Assembly (NCBI GenBank): GCA_963682005.1
Contig: OY820914.1
Location: forward strand, 1,302,001 to 1,366,000
Direction of reading: 5' to 3'
Source: CAIYUC01 sp963682005
GTDB lineage: Bacteria > Bacteroidota > Bacteroidia > Bacteroidales > FEN-979
DNA: 64,000 nt
Part shown: piece by piece, positions 26,687-35,850 of the stretch
How positions within the stretch are numbered: position 1 is the first letter of the stretch
Layout: every line of letters starts with the position of its first letter
Made by a program: the position numbers and the translations under genes
Notes under the pieces: generated by a model
Database searches by the model: none
The model's input: the letters and a program-made list of their open reading frames with translations, nothing else
What the model was told of the DNA's origin: nothing

Positions 26687-28396
26687 TTAGGTTCCCTGAT
26701 TTTTTTCAATTTTGGCCCATGAATCTTTAAGTGTAACAGTCCGGTTGAAGATCAGCTTGTCGCCGGAGGAATCTTTATCTGCACAAAAATACCCGATCCG
26801 TTCAAACTGGAACTTGTCGCCGGGCCGTGCGGACCTGACAGCGGGCTCAATAAAACCGGTAATCACTTTCAACGAATCCGGGTTGAGATAATTCTTATAG
26901 TCTTTTCCTTCTTCTGCATCATCGGGGTTTTCTTTTACAAACAACCTGTCATAAAGCCGGATCTCGGCACTGACAGCATGTTTGCCCGACACCCAGTGCA
27001 ATGTACCCTTCACTTTCCGGTTGCTTTCGGGCATGCCACTCCGGGTTTGAGGATCATAGGTGCAATGGATTTCGGCGATTTCGCCCGTTACGGTGTCTTT
27101 TACGACACGTTCGCACCGGATGATGTAGGCAGACCTCAAACGCACCTCGGTCCCGGGAGAAAGCCTGAAAAACTTTTTGGGAGGATCTTCCATGAAATCC
27201 TCTCTTTCGATATAAAGTTCCCTTGAGAATGCCACCTTCCTTTTTCCAGCTGATTCTTCCTCCGGGTTATTCACAGCTTCCATTTCTTCAACAAGATCTT
27301 CCGGATAATTATCCAGGATGACTTTCACAGGATTCAGTACCGCCATCACACGGTTTGCTTTTTTATTCAGGTCCTCGCGCACGAGAAATTCCAGCAGGCT
27401 CACATCGATCACATTATCCCTTTTGGCAACACCGATGGTATCAGCAAAGTTTCGGATCGCATCAGGCGTATAGCCTCTTCGCCTCATTCCGCAAATCGTA
27501 GGCATCCGTGGATCATCCCATCCGTTCACCTTCTTCTCCCCTACCAGTTCCAGGAGTTTCCGCTTGCTCATCACCGTATAGCTCAGGTTTAGCCTTGCAA
27601 ATTCAATTTGTTTTGGTGCATAGATCCCGATTTCGCGAACCAGCCAGTCGTATAACGGCCGGTGAACTTCGAATTCAAGGGTGCATATGGAATGAGTGAT
27701 CCGTTCCAGGGAGTCGGACTGGCCATGGGCAAAATCGTACATCGGGTAGATGCACCAGGTATCGCCTGTCCGGTGATGTGTTGCATGGAGGATCCTGTAC
27801 AAGACCGGGTCTCTCATCTGCATGTTTGGCGATGCCATATCGATCCTGGCCCGCAAAACGCGCGATCCGTCAGCAAATTCTCCATTGCGCATCCGGGTGA
27901 AGAGATCGAGGTTCTCCTCTACGGAACGGTTCCTGTAAGGACTTTCCTTGCCAGGTCGGGTTGGCGTTCCACGCGTGTCGCTGATCTCCTCTGCGGTCAT
28001 GTCGCATACATAGGCCAATCCCTTTTTTATCAGTATAACAGCATATTCGTAAAGCTTTCCGAAATAATCTGACGCATAGAAAAGACGATCTTCCCAGTCG
28101 AACCCCAGCCATTTCACATCTTCCATGATGGAATCAACGTATTCGACATCTTCCTTCACCGGGTTTGTATCATCAAACCGGAGGTTCGTTTTACCGTTGT
28201 ATTTCTTTGCAATACCAAAATTCAGGCAAATGGATTTGGCATGGCCAATATGCAGGTAACCGTTGGGTTCAGGCGGAAAACGCGTGTGGACCCGTCCGTC
28301 ATATACATTACTCCTCAGATCTTCTTCAATGATCTCCTCTATGAAATTCAGCGATCGTGGATTTTTATCTTCCGTCAGTTCTTTCTTTTCTTCCAT
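26687..28396 (-). CDS. glnS: Glutaminyl-tRNA synthetase
   Basis: 569 residues from the ATG at 28396 (MEEKKELTEDKNPRSLNF). An ATG 22 codons upstream lies beyond a -7 element at 28430-28423 and so is not used if that promoter is right. The class I motifs are FPPEPNGYLHIGHAKSI near residue 42 and VMSKRKL near 275; the C-terminal beta-barrel anticodon domain follows and is complete. Length and order match bacterial GlnRS. It charges tRNA-Gln directly, and the tRNA-Gln(CTG) gene lies immediately downstream, so enzyme and substrate could be on one transcript. Confidence 0.95.
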   Translation of the reverse strand: MEEKKELTEDKNPRSLNFIEEIIEEDLRSNVYDGRVHTRFPPEPNGYLHIGHAKSICLNFGIAKKYNGKTNLRFDDTNPVKEDVEYVDSIMEDVKWLGFDWEDRLFYASDYFGKLYEYAVILIKKGLAYVCDMTAEEISDTRGTPTRPGKESPYRNRSVEENLDLFTRMRNGEFADGSRVLRARIDMASPNMQMRDPVLYRILHATHHRTGDTWCIYPMYDFAHGQSDSLERITHSICTLEFEVHRPLYDWLVREIGIYAPKQIEFARLNLSYTVMSKRKLLELVGEKKVNGWDDPRMPTICGMRRRGYTPDAIRNFADTIGVAKRDNVIDVSLLEFLVREDLNKKANRVMAVLNPVKVILDNYPEDLVEEMEAVNNPEEESAGKRKVAFSRELYIEREDFMEDPPKKFFRLSPGTEVRLRSAYIIRCERVVKDTVTGEIAEIHCTYDPQTRSGMPESNRKVKGTLHWVSGKHAVSAEIRLYDRLFVKENPDDAEEGKDYKNYLNPDSLKVITGFIEPAVRSARPGDKFQFERIGYFCADKDSSGDKLIFNRTVTLKDSWAKIEKNQGT

Positions 28397-28422
28397 ATAA
28401 ATTCCTTGATAATATGAGGATG

Positions 28423-28430
28423 CAAACTTA
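28423..28430 (-). promoter_or_regulatory. Candidate -7 element of glnS
   Basis: Read on the minus strand this is TAAGTTTG, fitting TAnnTTTG, and it would start RNA about 20 bases before the chosen glnS ATG at 28396. No -33 TTG is found at 19-21 bases. The site supports the shorter start. Confidence 0.35.
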
Positions 28431-28500
28431 CAAAAATCGGTCAATTCTGATGAAGAAACCATGGAATTTGATACCTTCGGGCTTTCAAATCAAGTCAATT

Positions 28501-28851
28501 ATGGGAAAGATCCTGCTTGAAGGAATGGAGTTTTATGCTTATCACGGCCATTTTAAAGAGGAGCAGATCATCGGAACATTGTTCGTCGTTGATCTTGAGT
28601 TCGAGTTTAATACATCTGCTGCTGAAACAACTGACCAGCTTCAGGATACGGTGAATTACCAGGAGGTTTACAGGATCGTAAGGAAGGTCATGGAAGAGAA
28701 GTCGCACCTGCTTGAACATGTAGCAAGGCGGATCCTGGGTACCATAGCTACGTCTTTTCCGGAAGTCGTGTCTTTAAATGTGAAGATATCCAAGATAAAT
28801 CCGCCGCTGGGTGGAAAAGTGAAACAAGTTTCGTGTGTTTTGGCACTTTAA
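28501..28851 (+). CDS. folB: Dihydroneopterin aldolase
   Basis: 116 residues from the ATG at 28501 (MGKILLEGMEFYAYHGHFKEEQ). Upstream in-frame codons would add a basic leader not seen in the family and would cross into the glnS promoter region. The signature GMEFYAYHGHFKEEQIIGTLFVVDLEF at residues 8-34 holds the active-site tyrosine and glutamate region. DTVNYQEVYRIV near 52 and the substrate lysine in VKISKINPPLGG near 96 are also present. It cleaves dihydroneopterin to 6-hydroxymethyl-dihydropterin in folate synthesis. It is divergent from glnS, with tRNA-Cys just downstream and no other folate gene in the window. Confidence 0.93.
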   Translation: MGKILLEGMEFYAYHGHFKEEQIIGTLFVVDLEFEFNTSAAETTDQLQDTVNYQEVYRIVRKVMEEKSHLLEHVARRILGTIATSFPEVVSLNVKISKINPPLGGKVKQVSCVLAL

Positions 28852-28869
28852 ACTTTTTTACTATCTTTG
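28839..28869 (+). promoter_or_regulatory. Promoter of tRNA-Cys
   Basis: TTTG at 28839-28842, a 19-base spacer and TATCTTTG at 28862-28869 match the Bacteroidota -33/-7 consensus in sequence and spacing. The start would fall about 6 bases before the tRNA. The -33 box lies inside the folB 3' end. Confidence 0.75.
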
Positions 28870-28881
28870 CGCGCTCTAGCT

Positions 28882-28952
28882 GGTATCGTGGCCGAGTGGC
28901 TAGGCAGAGGTCTGCAAAACCTCGTACAGCGGTTCGACTCCGCTCGATACCT
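28882..28952 (+). tRNA. tRNA-Cys (anticodon GCA)
   Basis: 71 bases. The acceptor stem GGTATCG pairs with CGATACC and is followed by discriminator T. The anticodon stem GAGGT/ACCTC encloses loop CTGCAAA, giving GCA at 34-36; the T arm is CAGCGGTTCGACTCCGCTC. CCA is not encoded. U73 is the expected identity base for tRNA-Cys. Confidence 0.95.
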
Positions 28953-28968
28953 CCGGATTTTCGTGAAG

Positions 28969-28998
28969 ACCCGTTCCTGTGTGGACGGGTTTTTTTTT
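28969..28998 (+). terminator. Terminator after tRNA-Cys
   Basis: ACCCGT at 28969-28974 pairs with ACGGGT at 28985-28990 and is followed directly by a run of T. The position 16 bases past the tRNA is as expected for its terminator. Confidence 0.8.
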
Positions 28999-29569
28999 AT
29001 CTGATGAGTTGATGAGCTGTCGAGAAAACTCTTTGCTACTTTATCCCTTAATATATGAATTACGAGGTTGAATTAGGATGACTTTGTCTCTATGTTACTC
29101 TGTCATGCTGTGATGTTGTGACCTTGTGACTATTTATTTGGTGAGGGGGAAAGAAAAACACCGGTAAGTTATTAGCTGTACCGGTGTCCCTTAACTTTTA
29201 CTATCGTAGTAGTAAAACCGAAAAATAACCATCCTATCGGAAGATGGTGCACAAATATACATTAAAAAACAATTCGATGTAATGATTTTTTTCGGTTTGA
29301 AATCGTTTTTTACCGGAAGGCGGATTTCCTTGTTTTTCCGAATATTCTAAAAACCCTTGATAATTGCGAAATTTGTAATCATTTCATTTCCCGGTTTTAA
29401 TCATTTTTTCTGCAAAAAAACTTATTAACAAACTGTTTATATTCTCCGGTTGGGAATTTTCCCATTCAGAATTTCTGCTCAAATATCCGGTATATCATGT
29501 CCCCGGATCATTTTTGTATCGTAATTTTACATCCTGAATTTTTGTAAACAGTCTGTAACCTTCGTAACT
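28999..29569. other. 571-base gap with paired hairpins upstream of nfo
   Basis: No coding frame with support. The 29040-29140 part is a loose run of TGTGA/TTGTGAC-like words similar to other intergenic repeats of this genome. Two adjacent clean hairpins follow at 29158-29217 (separate entry). The last 300 bases are AT-rich and presumably hold the nfo promoter, but no element matches the consensus well. Confidence 0.5.
29158..29217. ncRNA. Two consecutive hairpins, possible small RNA or leader
   Basis: ACACCGGTA (29158-29166) pairs perfectly with TACCGGTGT (29179-29187), and TTTTACTA (29196-29203) pairs perfectly with TAGTAAAA (29210-29217). Stems are 9 and 8 bp with loops of 12 and 6 bases. 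No T-run follows on the plus strand. It does not match a riboswitch class that I know. It could be a small RNA, a processed leader or a palindromic repeat. Confidence 0.3.
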
Positions 29570-30412
29570 ATGAAATATGCAGGAGCTCATGTAAGTGCCT
29601 CGGGCGGTGTGGAAAATGCCCCGGTAAACGCAAATGAGATCGGTGCCAAAGCATTTGCTTTGTTCACCAAGAATCAGCGGCAATGGTTTTCAAATCCATT
29701 GACGGCAGACAGCATCCGCCTTTTCAAGGTCAACTGTGAGAAATATGGTTACAGTCCCGGACAAATCCTTCCGCACGACAGTTATCTCATCAACCTCGGC
29801 AACCCGGAAAAGGAGCCGCTCGAAAAGTCACGTAAATCATTCCTTGATGAAATGAAGCGATGTGAGTTGCTTGGCCTGACCCTCCTGAATTTTCACCCGG
29901 GGGGCCACCTGAAAAAGATCACCGAGGAAGAATGCATGCAGCTGATCGCCGGATCCATCAACATCGCCCTGGATAAAACGACTGGCGTTACTGCCGTGAT
30001 CGAGAATACAGCAGGCCAGGGAAGCTGGGTGGGTTATAAGTTCGAGCATCTCAAATACATCATCGAACATGTGGAAGATAAATCCCGTGTTGGCGTTTGC
30101 CTTGATACCTGCCACACCTATACTTCCGGATACGACATCAAGACCGAAAAAGGGTATGCCTCAACCATGGCCGAATTCGAAAGGATCGTCGGATTTAAAT
30201 ACCTGAAAGGCCTCCACATCAACGATTCAAAAAAGGAACTCGGATCGCGTGTCGACCGGCATGATAACCTTGGAAAAGGATTGATTGGCGAAGACCTTTT
30301 CCGATGGATCATGAACGATCCCCGGTTCGATAATATGCCGTTGATCCTTGAAACTCCTGATGAGGAGCTTTGGAAGCAGGAGATTGCCTGGCTGTATAGC
30401 CTTATCAAGTAG
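29570..30412 (+). CDS. nfo: Deoxyribonuclease IV (AP endonuclease)
   Basis: 280 residues, the usual length. Zinc and phosphate motifs of the AP2Ec TIM barrel are all present: GAHVSASGG at residue 5, LNFHPGGH near 110, VIENTAGQG near 144, VCLDTCHTYTSGYD near 177-190, LHINDSK near 217, GSRVDRHDNLGKG near 227-239 and LILETP near 258. It nicks DNA 5' of abasic sites and removes damaged 3' ends in base excision repair. It stands alone, between tRNA-Cys and the convergent mre operon. Confidence 0.96.
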   Translation: MKYAGAHVSASGGVENAPVNANEIGAKAFALFTKNQRQWFSNPLTADSIRLFKVNCEKYGYSPGQILPHDSYLINLGNPEKEPLEKSRKSFLDEMKRCELLGLTLLNFHPGGHLKKITEEECMQLIAGSINIALDKTTGVTAVIENTAGQGSWVGYKFEHLKYIIEHVEDKSRVGVCLDTCHTYTSGYDIKTEKGYASTMAEFERIVGFKYLKGLHINDSKKELGSRVDRHDNLGKGLIGEDLFRWIMNDPRFDNMPLILETPDEELWKQEIAWLYSLIK

Positions 30413-30475
30413 CGAAATAGCGAAGTAGCGAAAATCCTATATTACCATTTTGGATTTTTCAATTTTGCATTTACG

Positions 30476-30988
30476 TTATTTTTCCCTTGAATAAAAAAGG
30501 TATTCACTGATCCAGACGAGGAGCAGGGTGAAGATGCTGCTCAGGATGACACGGACAAATGTGAGAAAGAATTCGCTGAAGCGGAAGATCTCGAGGTAAA
30601 AGAGCGCGAAATGGTGTATCAGAACAAGGATAACAGAATAATATCCGAACCATTTTATTCCCTGGTTTTTCAGGCAGGGGGAATGGCCTATCTGGAATTC
30701 AGTGCCAGTTGAAATAGAACTGATCACGAATGGCCGTGCGAAAGCCATTAAAACACACGCTGAGGCATTAAGTCCGGGCGTGTTCACAAAGATATCCACC
30801 ATCATTCCAAGCAGGAAAGAGGAGAGCAGCAGCATCCACCGCGGGGTTTCAAAAGGCATCAGGAGGATGAAATAGATATAGAAATAGGGGTTGATGTACC
30901 CGCTGAACCAGATATTGTTCAGGATCAGTACCTGGAAGAAAACCAGGAAGAAGAACCGGCCGACATTTTTCAGGTATACTGAGCCCAT
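30476..30988 (-). CDS. mreD: Rod shape-determining protein MreD
   Basis: 170 residues with about five membrane helices (near 8-28, 33-50, 58-80, 110-132 and 140-162), the MreD topology. It starts 3 bases after the mreC stop. MreD is the membrane partner in the elongasome that links cytoplasmic MreB filaments to periplasmic wall synthases through MreC. It is the last gene of this operon: nfo converges from the other side and no PBP2 (mrdA) or rodA follows, unlike the order usual in Bacteroides. Confidence 0.85.
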   Translation of the reverse strand: MGSVYLKNVGRFFFLVFFQVLILNNIWFSGYINPYFYIYFILLMPFETPRWMLLLSSFLLGMMVDIFVNTPGLNASACVLMAFARPFVISSISTGTEFQIGHSPCLKNQGIKWFGYYSVILVLIHHFALFYLEIFRFSEFFLTFVRVILSSIFTLLLVWISEYLFYSREK

Positions 30989-30991
30989 CTA

Positions 30992-31837
30992 CTAATTCTC
31001 TTCTTTGTTTGTACTCTTGAAAGACGCTTTGAGCGACTCTTTTTCTTTTCGCATCAGATCGATGATCACCTCAACGTAACCCAGGCTGTTGAAATCGGTG
31101 GAGAATTTTATGGTTGCATAATTAAAATTCTCATCCTGGGCGATCGTATAACCTGATATGGTACCGATCACCAAACCTTCCGGGAAAATGTCGGAATTGC
31201 CGCTGGTAATGATCGTATCGCCTTTTTTTATCATGACATGCTTCGGGATCTCTTTTACATCCCCCGTTGTATAATTACCCCCTCCCCATTCGATGTTCAC
31301 AAGCTGGTCGTTTTTTTTGAATTTTCCGGAGATGCGGCTGTCTTTGTTCAGCACCGACATGACCCAGCAGAAATGCTTTGAAACGCTCACCACCTGACCA
31401 ACGATACGGTTGCCGATGATCACGCCCATATGGTTTTCAATTCCATGGATACTCCCTTTGTTCAGCATCAGGAAATTATTCCGTTTATGGGTTGAATTGC
31501 TGATGACCTTTGCACTGATATAGCGGTATTCCAGTTCATAAAGCGTGTCGTTCCTGTAAAATGAATGGGTATCCGACTGGTAAAAGGCATCCGGTCTTTT
31601 AGAATGGAGCTGTGCATTGTCTTCTGCCAGGATCTTATTCGTGCGGCTCAGGGAAAAATATTCGGAAATCTCCGAGGTAAGGTTCAGGAACGAACCTGAT
31701 AAATTACTCGAAAATCTTGATAATGAACTATTCTGAAATTCATTAAAATTGAAAAGCATGATAAGCGATAAGACCTCCAGGAATAGAAATAAGAGATAGT
31801 AGTAATGTTTCCGGAGGAAATAAAGCAGATAGCGCAT
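30992..31837 (-). CDS. mreC: Rod shape-determining protein MreC
   Basis: 281 residues. One N-terminal membrane helix (residues 12-30, with a basic flank) is followed by a short coiled coil and the periplasmic MreC beta domain, with characteristic phrases FLMLNKGSIHGIENHMGVI, VVSVSKHFCWVMSVLNKDSRISG and GDTIITSGNSDIFPEGLVIGTI. Length is standard. It starts 8 bases after the mreB stop. It organises wall-synthetic enzymes in the periplasm and binds MreD and MreB. Confidence 0.92.
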   Translation of the reverse strand: MRYLLYFLRKHYYYLLFLFLEVLSLIMLFNFNEFQNSSLSRFSSNLSGSFLNLTSEISEYFSLSRTNKILAEDNAQLHSKRPDAFYQSDTHSFYRNDTLYELEYRYISAKVISNSTHKRNNFLMLNKGSIHGIENHMGVIIGNRIVGQVVSVSKHFCWVMSVLNKDSRISGKFKKNDQLVNIEWGGGNYTTGDVKEIPKHVMIKKGDTIITSGNSDIFPEGLVIGTISGYTIAQDENFNYATIKFSTDFNSLGYVEVIIDLMRKEKESLKASFKSTNKEEN

Positions 31838-31845
31838 GGCTTCCG

Positions 31846-32859
31846 TTACTTAATCAGGAAGGTGAATTTGTCGAAATTCTTCAGTGCGATGCCTGTTCCC
31901 CTGGCCACAGCTCTCAGCGGGTCTTCCGCAACATGGACCTTCAATTTTGTTTTCAGGTGGATCCTCTTGTCGAGCCCACGGAGGAGTGAACCGCCGCCAG
32001 CAAGGTAGATCCCTGTTTCAAAGATATCCGCAGAGAGTTCGGGAGGAGTCATTTCAAGGGCATTCAACACGGCTGCTTCTATCTTCGAAATTGATTTATC
32101 AAGGGCATGAGCGATCTCCGCATGATTTACGATGACTTCTTTGGGAATGCCGGTGAGCATGTCCCTTCCGTGCACTTTATATTCGGGCGGAGGATTCTCT
32201 ATATCCGACATTGCTGCGCCGACTTCGATCTTGATCCTTTCAGCCGTGCGTTCACCGACGTTGATATTGTGTTGTTTCCGCATGTATTCCTCGATATCGG
32301 CGTTGAATTCGTCACCTGCAATACGGATGGACTTGTTGTTGACGATACCACCCAGGGCAATCACCGCAATCTCGCTGGTGCCACCGCCAATGTCGATGAC
32401 CATGTTCCCGATCGGCTCCAGCACGTCGATCCCGATCCCGATGGCCGCAGCCATGGGTTCGTGGATTAGTCTGACCTCTTTGGCCCCGGCCTGTTCCGCT
32501 GAGTCTTTTACGGCCCGTTCTTCCACTTCGGTAATACCGGAAGGAATGCAGATGACCATTTTCAAAGCAGGAGGGAACCAGGATTTCCGGATCTCGATCA
32601 TCTTGATCATTTCCCGGATCATGTGCTCTGCCGCATGAAAATCGGCGATAACGCCTCCTCTGAGCGGCCGGATCGTTTTTATGTTCTCATGGGTCTTCCC
32701 ATGCATCATCTGGGCTTTTTTTCCAACGGCCAGTATTTTTCCCGTGCTTCGCTCCATGGCGACGATCGAGGGTTCATCCACAACAACTTTATCGTTGTAA
32801 ATGATGATCGTATTGGCCGTACCCAGATCGATTGCTATTTCTTTTGTAAATAATCCCAT
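31846..32859 (-). CDS. mreB: Cell shape actin homologue MreB
   Basis: 337 residues, full length. Actin-fold phosphate loops are clear: IAIDLGTANTIIIY at residues 9-22 (phosphate 1), VIDIGGGTSEIAVIALGG near 158 (phosphate 2) and GIYLAGGGSLLRGLD near 285 (adenosine). MreB polymerises on the inner membrane with ATP and directs side-wall synthesis. It starts 12 bases after the purH stop and heads mreBCD; the purH-mreBCD linkage is a conserved Bacteroidota arrangement. Confidence 0.96.
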   Translation of the reverse strand: MGLFTKEIAIDLGTANTIIIYNDKVVVDEPSIVAMERSTGKILAVGKKAQMMHGKTHENIKTIRPLRGGVIADFHAAEHMIREMIKMIEIRKSWFPPALKMVICIPSGITEVEERAVKDSAEQAGAKEVRLIHEPMAAAIGIGIDVLEPIGNMVIDIGGGTSEIAVIALGGIVNNKSIRIAGDEFNADIEEYMRKQHNINVGERTAERIKIEVGAAMSDIENPPPEYKVHGRDMLTGIPKEVIVNHAEIAHALDKSISKIEAAVLNALEMTPPELSADIFETGIYLAGGGSLLRGLDKRIHLKTKLKVHVAEDPLRAVARGTGIALKNFDKFTFLIK

Positions 32860-32871
32860 CGGATCAGTATT

Positions 32872-34398
32872 TTAATGTTTAAAATGCCTGGTTCCCGTGA
32901 AAACCATGGACATATCGTGTTCATCGCAGAATTTAACAGAATCTGCATCCTTGATAGAACCTCCGGGTTGGATGACCGCTTTAATTCCGGCACCAAAGGC
33001 GATTTCCACAGAATCGGCGAACGGAAAGAATGCATCGGAGGCCATGACAGCCCCTTTCAGTTCCAATCCAAACTCTTTCGCCTTGATGATGGCCTGCTTC
33101 AGTGCATCAACGCGGGAAGTCTGACCGACCCCGCTCCCGACAAGCTGTTTATCTTTTACCAGGACGATCGTATTTGATTTCTGATGTTTCACGATCTTGT
33201 TTGCAAAGATAAGGTCGGAAACCTCGTTTGATTCCGGTCCTTTTTTTGTCACCAGGCTGAAATCAGCTTCCGTTTCCGTTTTCAGATCCTTATCCTGCGT
33301 CAGAACTCCGTTCAGGATCGACTTGAATTGCAGATCGGGAAAGCTGAAGGATTTCTTTTTCAGGATGATCCTGTTTTTCTTCGATTTCAGCAATTCCAGT
33401 GCTTTTTCATCATAGCCTTCTGATATAACGATCTCGAAGAACAATTTATTGAGTTCCGTTGCAGTTTCCATGTCGATGGGCCTGTTTGCAACGATCACAC
33501 CGCCGTAAGCAGAGACCGGATCGCAGGCCAGGGCATCGGTCCAGGCAGCTTTCAGGGTCGGGCGGCTTGCCACACCGCAGGCATTGGTATGTTTGATCAC
33601 AACGAACGTGGGTTCCGAAAATTCTTTGATCAGGGCGATGGAAGCATCGATATCGACAATGTTGTTATACGACACGGCTTTCCCGTGAAGCTGTTCAAAG
33701 ACCTCGTCAAGATTCCCATAGAATAATCCCTTCTGATGGGGGTTTTCTCCATACCGCATTGGGAAAGACTGGCCAAAGCTTTGCTTGAATGCGTTTATCT
33801 TTTTCTCTTTATTGAAATATCCGAAGATCTTCGAATCATAATGTGATGAAACATTGAAAGCCTGTGCGGCAAAATATTTCCGGTCTTCAAGGTTTGTTGT
33901 GCCTGATCCTGTTCTCAGCAGGCTTATCAGTTCATCATACTGGGCCGATGAAGGTACCACAAGAACATCCTGAAAATTCTTTGCTGCCGCACGGATAAGC
34001 GAAATCCCGCCAATATCGATCTTTTCAATGATCTCCGCGTCATCTCCGGTTTGTTCCAGGGTTTTCTCAAAGGGGTAAAGATCGACGATCACAAGGTCAA
34101 CAGGAGGGATGTCAAATTTCCTGATCTCATCCAGATCCTGATCGTTCTCCCGCCGGTAAAGGATCCCCCCGAAGATTTTCGGGTGAAGGGTTTTCACCCT
34201 TCCTCCAAGGATTGAGGGGTAGGTTGTAACGGATTCAACCGATGTAACTTCAATTCCAAGATTCCTGATAAAATCAGCAGTACCTCCCGTAGAAAGGATG
34301 CGAACCCCGAGATCATCCAGGATGCCAGCAATAAGATCGATCCGTTCCTTTGAAAAAACGGAGATCAAGGCTGACCTGATCCTGATTTCGTTCTTCAT
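32872..34398 (-). CDS. purH: Bifunctional AICAR formyltransferase/IMP cyclohydrolase
   Basis: 508 residues. The N-terminal MGS-like IMP cyclohydrolase half shows SALISVFSKERID at residue 8, ILSTGGTADFIRN near 33 and GGRVKTLHPKIFGGIL near 66. The C-terminal transformylase half shows MRYGENPHQKG near 213, the KHTNACGVAS catalytic motif near 266, and ends QPGGSIKDADSVKFCDEHDMSM. It catalyses the last two steps of IMP synthesis with 10-formyl-THF. It is first in the purH-mreBCD unit. Confidence 0.96.
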   Translation of the reverse strand: MKNEIRIRSALISVFSKERIDLIAGILDDLGVRILSTGGTADFIRNLGIEVTSVESVTTYPSILGGRVKTLHPKIFGGILYRRENDQDLDEIRKFDIPPVDLVIVDLYPFEKTLEQTGDDAEIIEKIDIGGISLIRAAAKNFQDVLVVPSSAQYDELISLLRTGSGTTNLEDRKYFAAQAFNVSSHYDSKIFGYFNKEKKINAFKQSFGQSFPMRYGENPHQKGLFYGNLDEVFEQLHGKAVSYNNIVDIDASIALIKEFSEPTFVVIKHTNACGVASRPTLKAAWTDALACDPVSAYGGVIVANRPIDMETATELNKLFFEIVISEGYDEKALELLKSKKNRIILKKKSFSFPDLQFKSILNGVLTQDKDLKTETEADFSLVTKKGPESNEVSDLIFANKIVKHQKSNTIVLVKDKQLVGSGVGQTSRVDALKQAIIKAKEFGLELKGAVMASDAFFPFADSVEIAFGAGIKAVIQPGGSIKDADSVKFCDEHDMSMVFTGTRHFKH

Positions 34399-34553
34399 GG
34401 ATTGTGTATTATAACAGACCTGTTTCGGGACCTTACGGAAGGCAGAAACAGTTCATTTTTGGTCGTGTTTCTTTGACCTGCAATGTTACCAATTTTTTTT
34501 GAAGTATTTGTATTACTTTTACATGGAAATAATCTGACTGTTAAAACCCTCCT

Positions 34554-35798
34554 ATGTTCCTCCTTCTCAGGCTGATCCGTGAAAGCTACCTGTTTGCTTT
34601 CCAAGCCATTGCCGTTAACAAGGTCAGGACGCTCCTTTCGCTCCTCGGAATTACGATCGGCATATTCTGCATTATTTCTGTTTTTACCATCTTTGACTCC
34701 ATGGAGATTGCCATCCGCAAAAGTATAGCATCCCTTGGAAGCAACACGTTATTCATCCAGAAATGGCCCTGGGCGATGGGTGGGGATTATCCCTGGTGGA
34801 AATATTTTCAACGTCCTGAATCGACCCTCGAAGATCTGCGTGAACTGCAGAAGCGGAGCTCGCTTACAGATGCTGTTGCGCTGATGGTCCAGGTCAATAA
34901 AACTGTGAAATTCCAGAGCAATTATGTCGAAAATGTAGGAGTGATGGGGGTTACGCAGGATTTTGACAAAGTCTGGAATTTCGATATAGGGGAGGGGCGG
35001 TATTTTTCAATATCCGAATTCAATGGTGGGAAAAACGTAGCGATCATCGGAAGTGAAATCGCACAAAATCTATTTGTGAACTTAGAGCCGATCGGTCAGA
35101 AGATCAAGATCTTTGGCCGGAATATCGAGGTCGTCGGTGTGACGAAAAAAGAGGGGGAGGATATGTTCGGTGGCTCCAACGATAAACTCGTCATATTGCC
35201 GGTCAACTATTTCAAGACACTTGTGGAACTGCGGGACATGGATGCCACGATCATAGCCCGGGCAAAACCGATGGTCTCCAATGAGGAGCTGAAAGACGAG
35301 CTGACCGGGATCATGAGGTCGATCCGGAAGCTGAAGCCTTCTGCGGAGGATAATTTCTCCATCAATGAAACGAGTATTATCACGAAAGGTTTCGACAGTC
35401 TGTTTGGCGTAATTGGAACAGTAGGCTGGATCATCGGCGGATTTTCGCTGCTGGTGGGTGGTTTCGGCATCGCCAATATCATGTTCGTTTCCGTGAAAGA
35501 ACGGACGAACATCATCGGGATCCAGAAAGCGCTGGGAGCAAAGCGGTATTTCATCCTGCTTCAGTTCCTGTTTGAAGCCATTTTCCTTTCCCTGATCGGA
35601 GGGATCGTAGGTTTGTTGCTGGTATTCAGCCTGACCATTGCGGTTACCTATGGATTCGATTTTCATCTTACCATGACCGCCGGCAATGTGGTGCTGGGGA
35701 TTGGCGTATCGGCTATTATCGGGCTTGTATCAGGGATCATCCCGGCCTATTCGGCTTCCCGGCTGAATCCGGTTGAAGCGATGAGGACGGCGATTTAA
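34554..35798 (+). CDS. MacB/FtsX-type ABC transporter permease
   Basis: 414 residues. One membrane helix near residues 20-45 is followed by the MacB_PCD periplasmic domain (about 46-250). Three C-terminal helices come next, near 288-312, 338-362 and 375-398, with FtsX-domain phrases VKERTNIIGIQKALGA and YSASRLNPVEAMR. This is the single-subunit permease of the MacB mechanotransmission type, which works as a dimer with a LolD-like ATPase. No ATPase or periplasmic adaptor gene is next to it, so the partner must be encoded elsewhere. Cargo (lipoprotein, peptide, drug) is unknown. It is divergent from purH and convergent with the rubrerythrin-like gene. Confidence 0.88.
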   Translation: MFLLLRLIRESYLFAFQAIAVNKVRTLLSLLGITIGIFCIISVFTIFDSMEIAIRKSIASLGSNTLFIQKWPWAMGGDYPWWKYFQRPESTLEDLRELQKRSSLTDAVALMVQVNKTVKFQSNYVENVGVMGVTQDFDKVWNFDIGEGRYFSISEFNGGKNVAIIGSEIAQNLFVNLEPIGQKIKIFGRNIEVVGVTKKEGEDMFGGSNDKLVILPVNYFKTLVELRDMDATIIARAKPMVSNEELKDELTGIMRSIRKLKPSAEDNFSINETSIITKGFDSLFGVIGTVGWIIGGFSLLVGGFGIANIMFVSVKERTNIIGIQKALGAKRYFILLQFLFEAIFLSLIGGIVGLLLVFSLTIAVTYGFDFHLTMTAGNVVLGIGVSAIIGLVSGIIPAYSASRLNPVEAMRTAI

Positions 35799-35850
35799 AT
35801 TCCGGAATTCAAATCTCATGACAATTCCGAAAATTCATTTTTAAAACATT

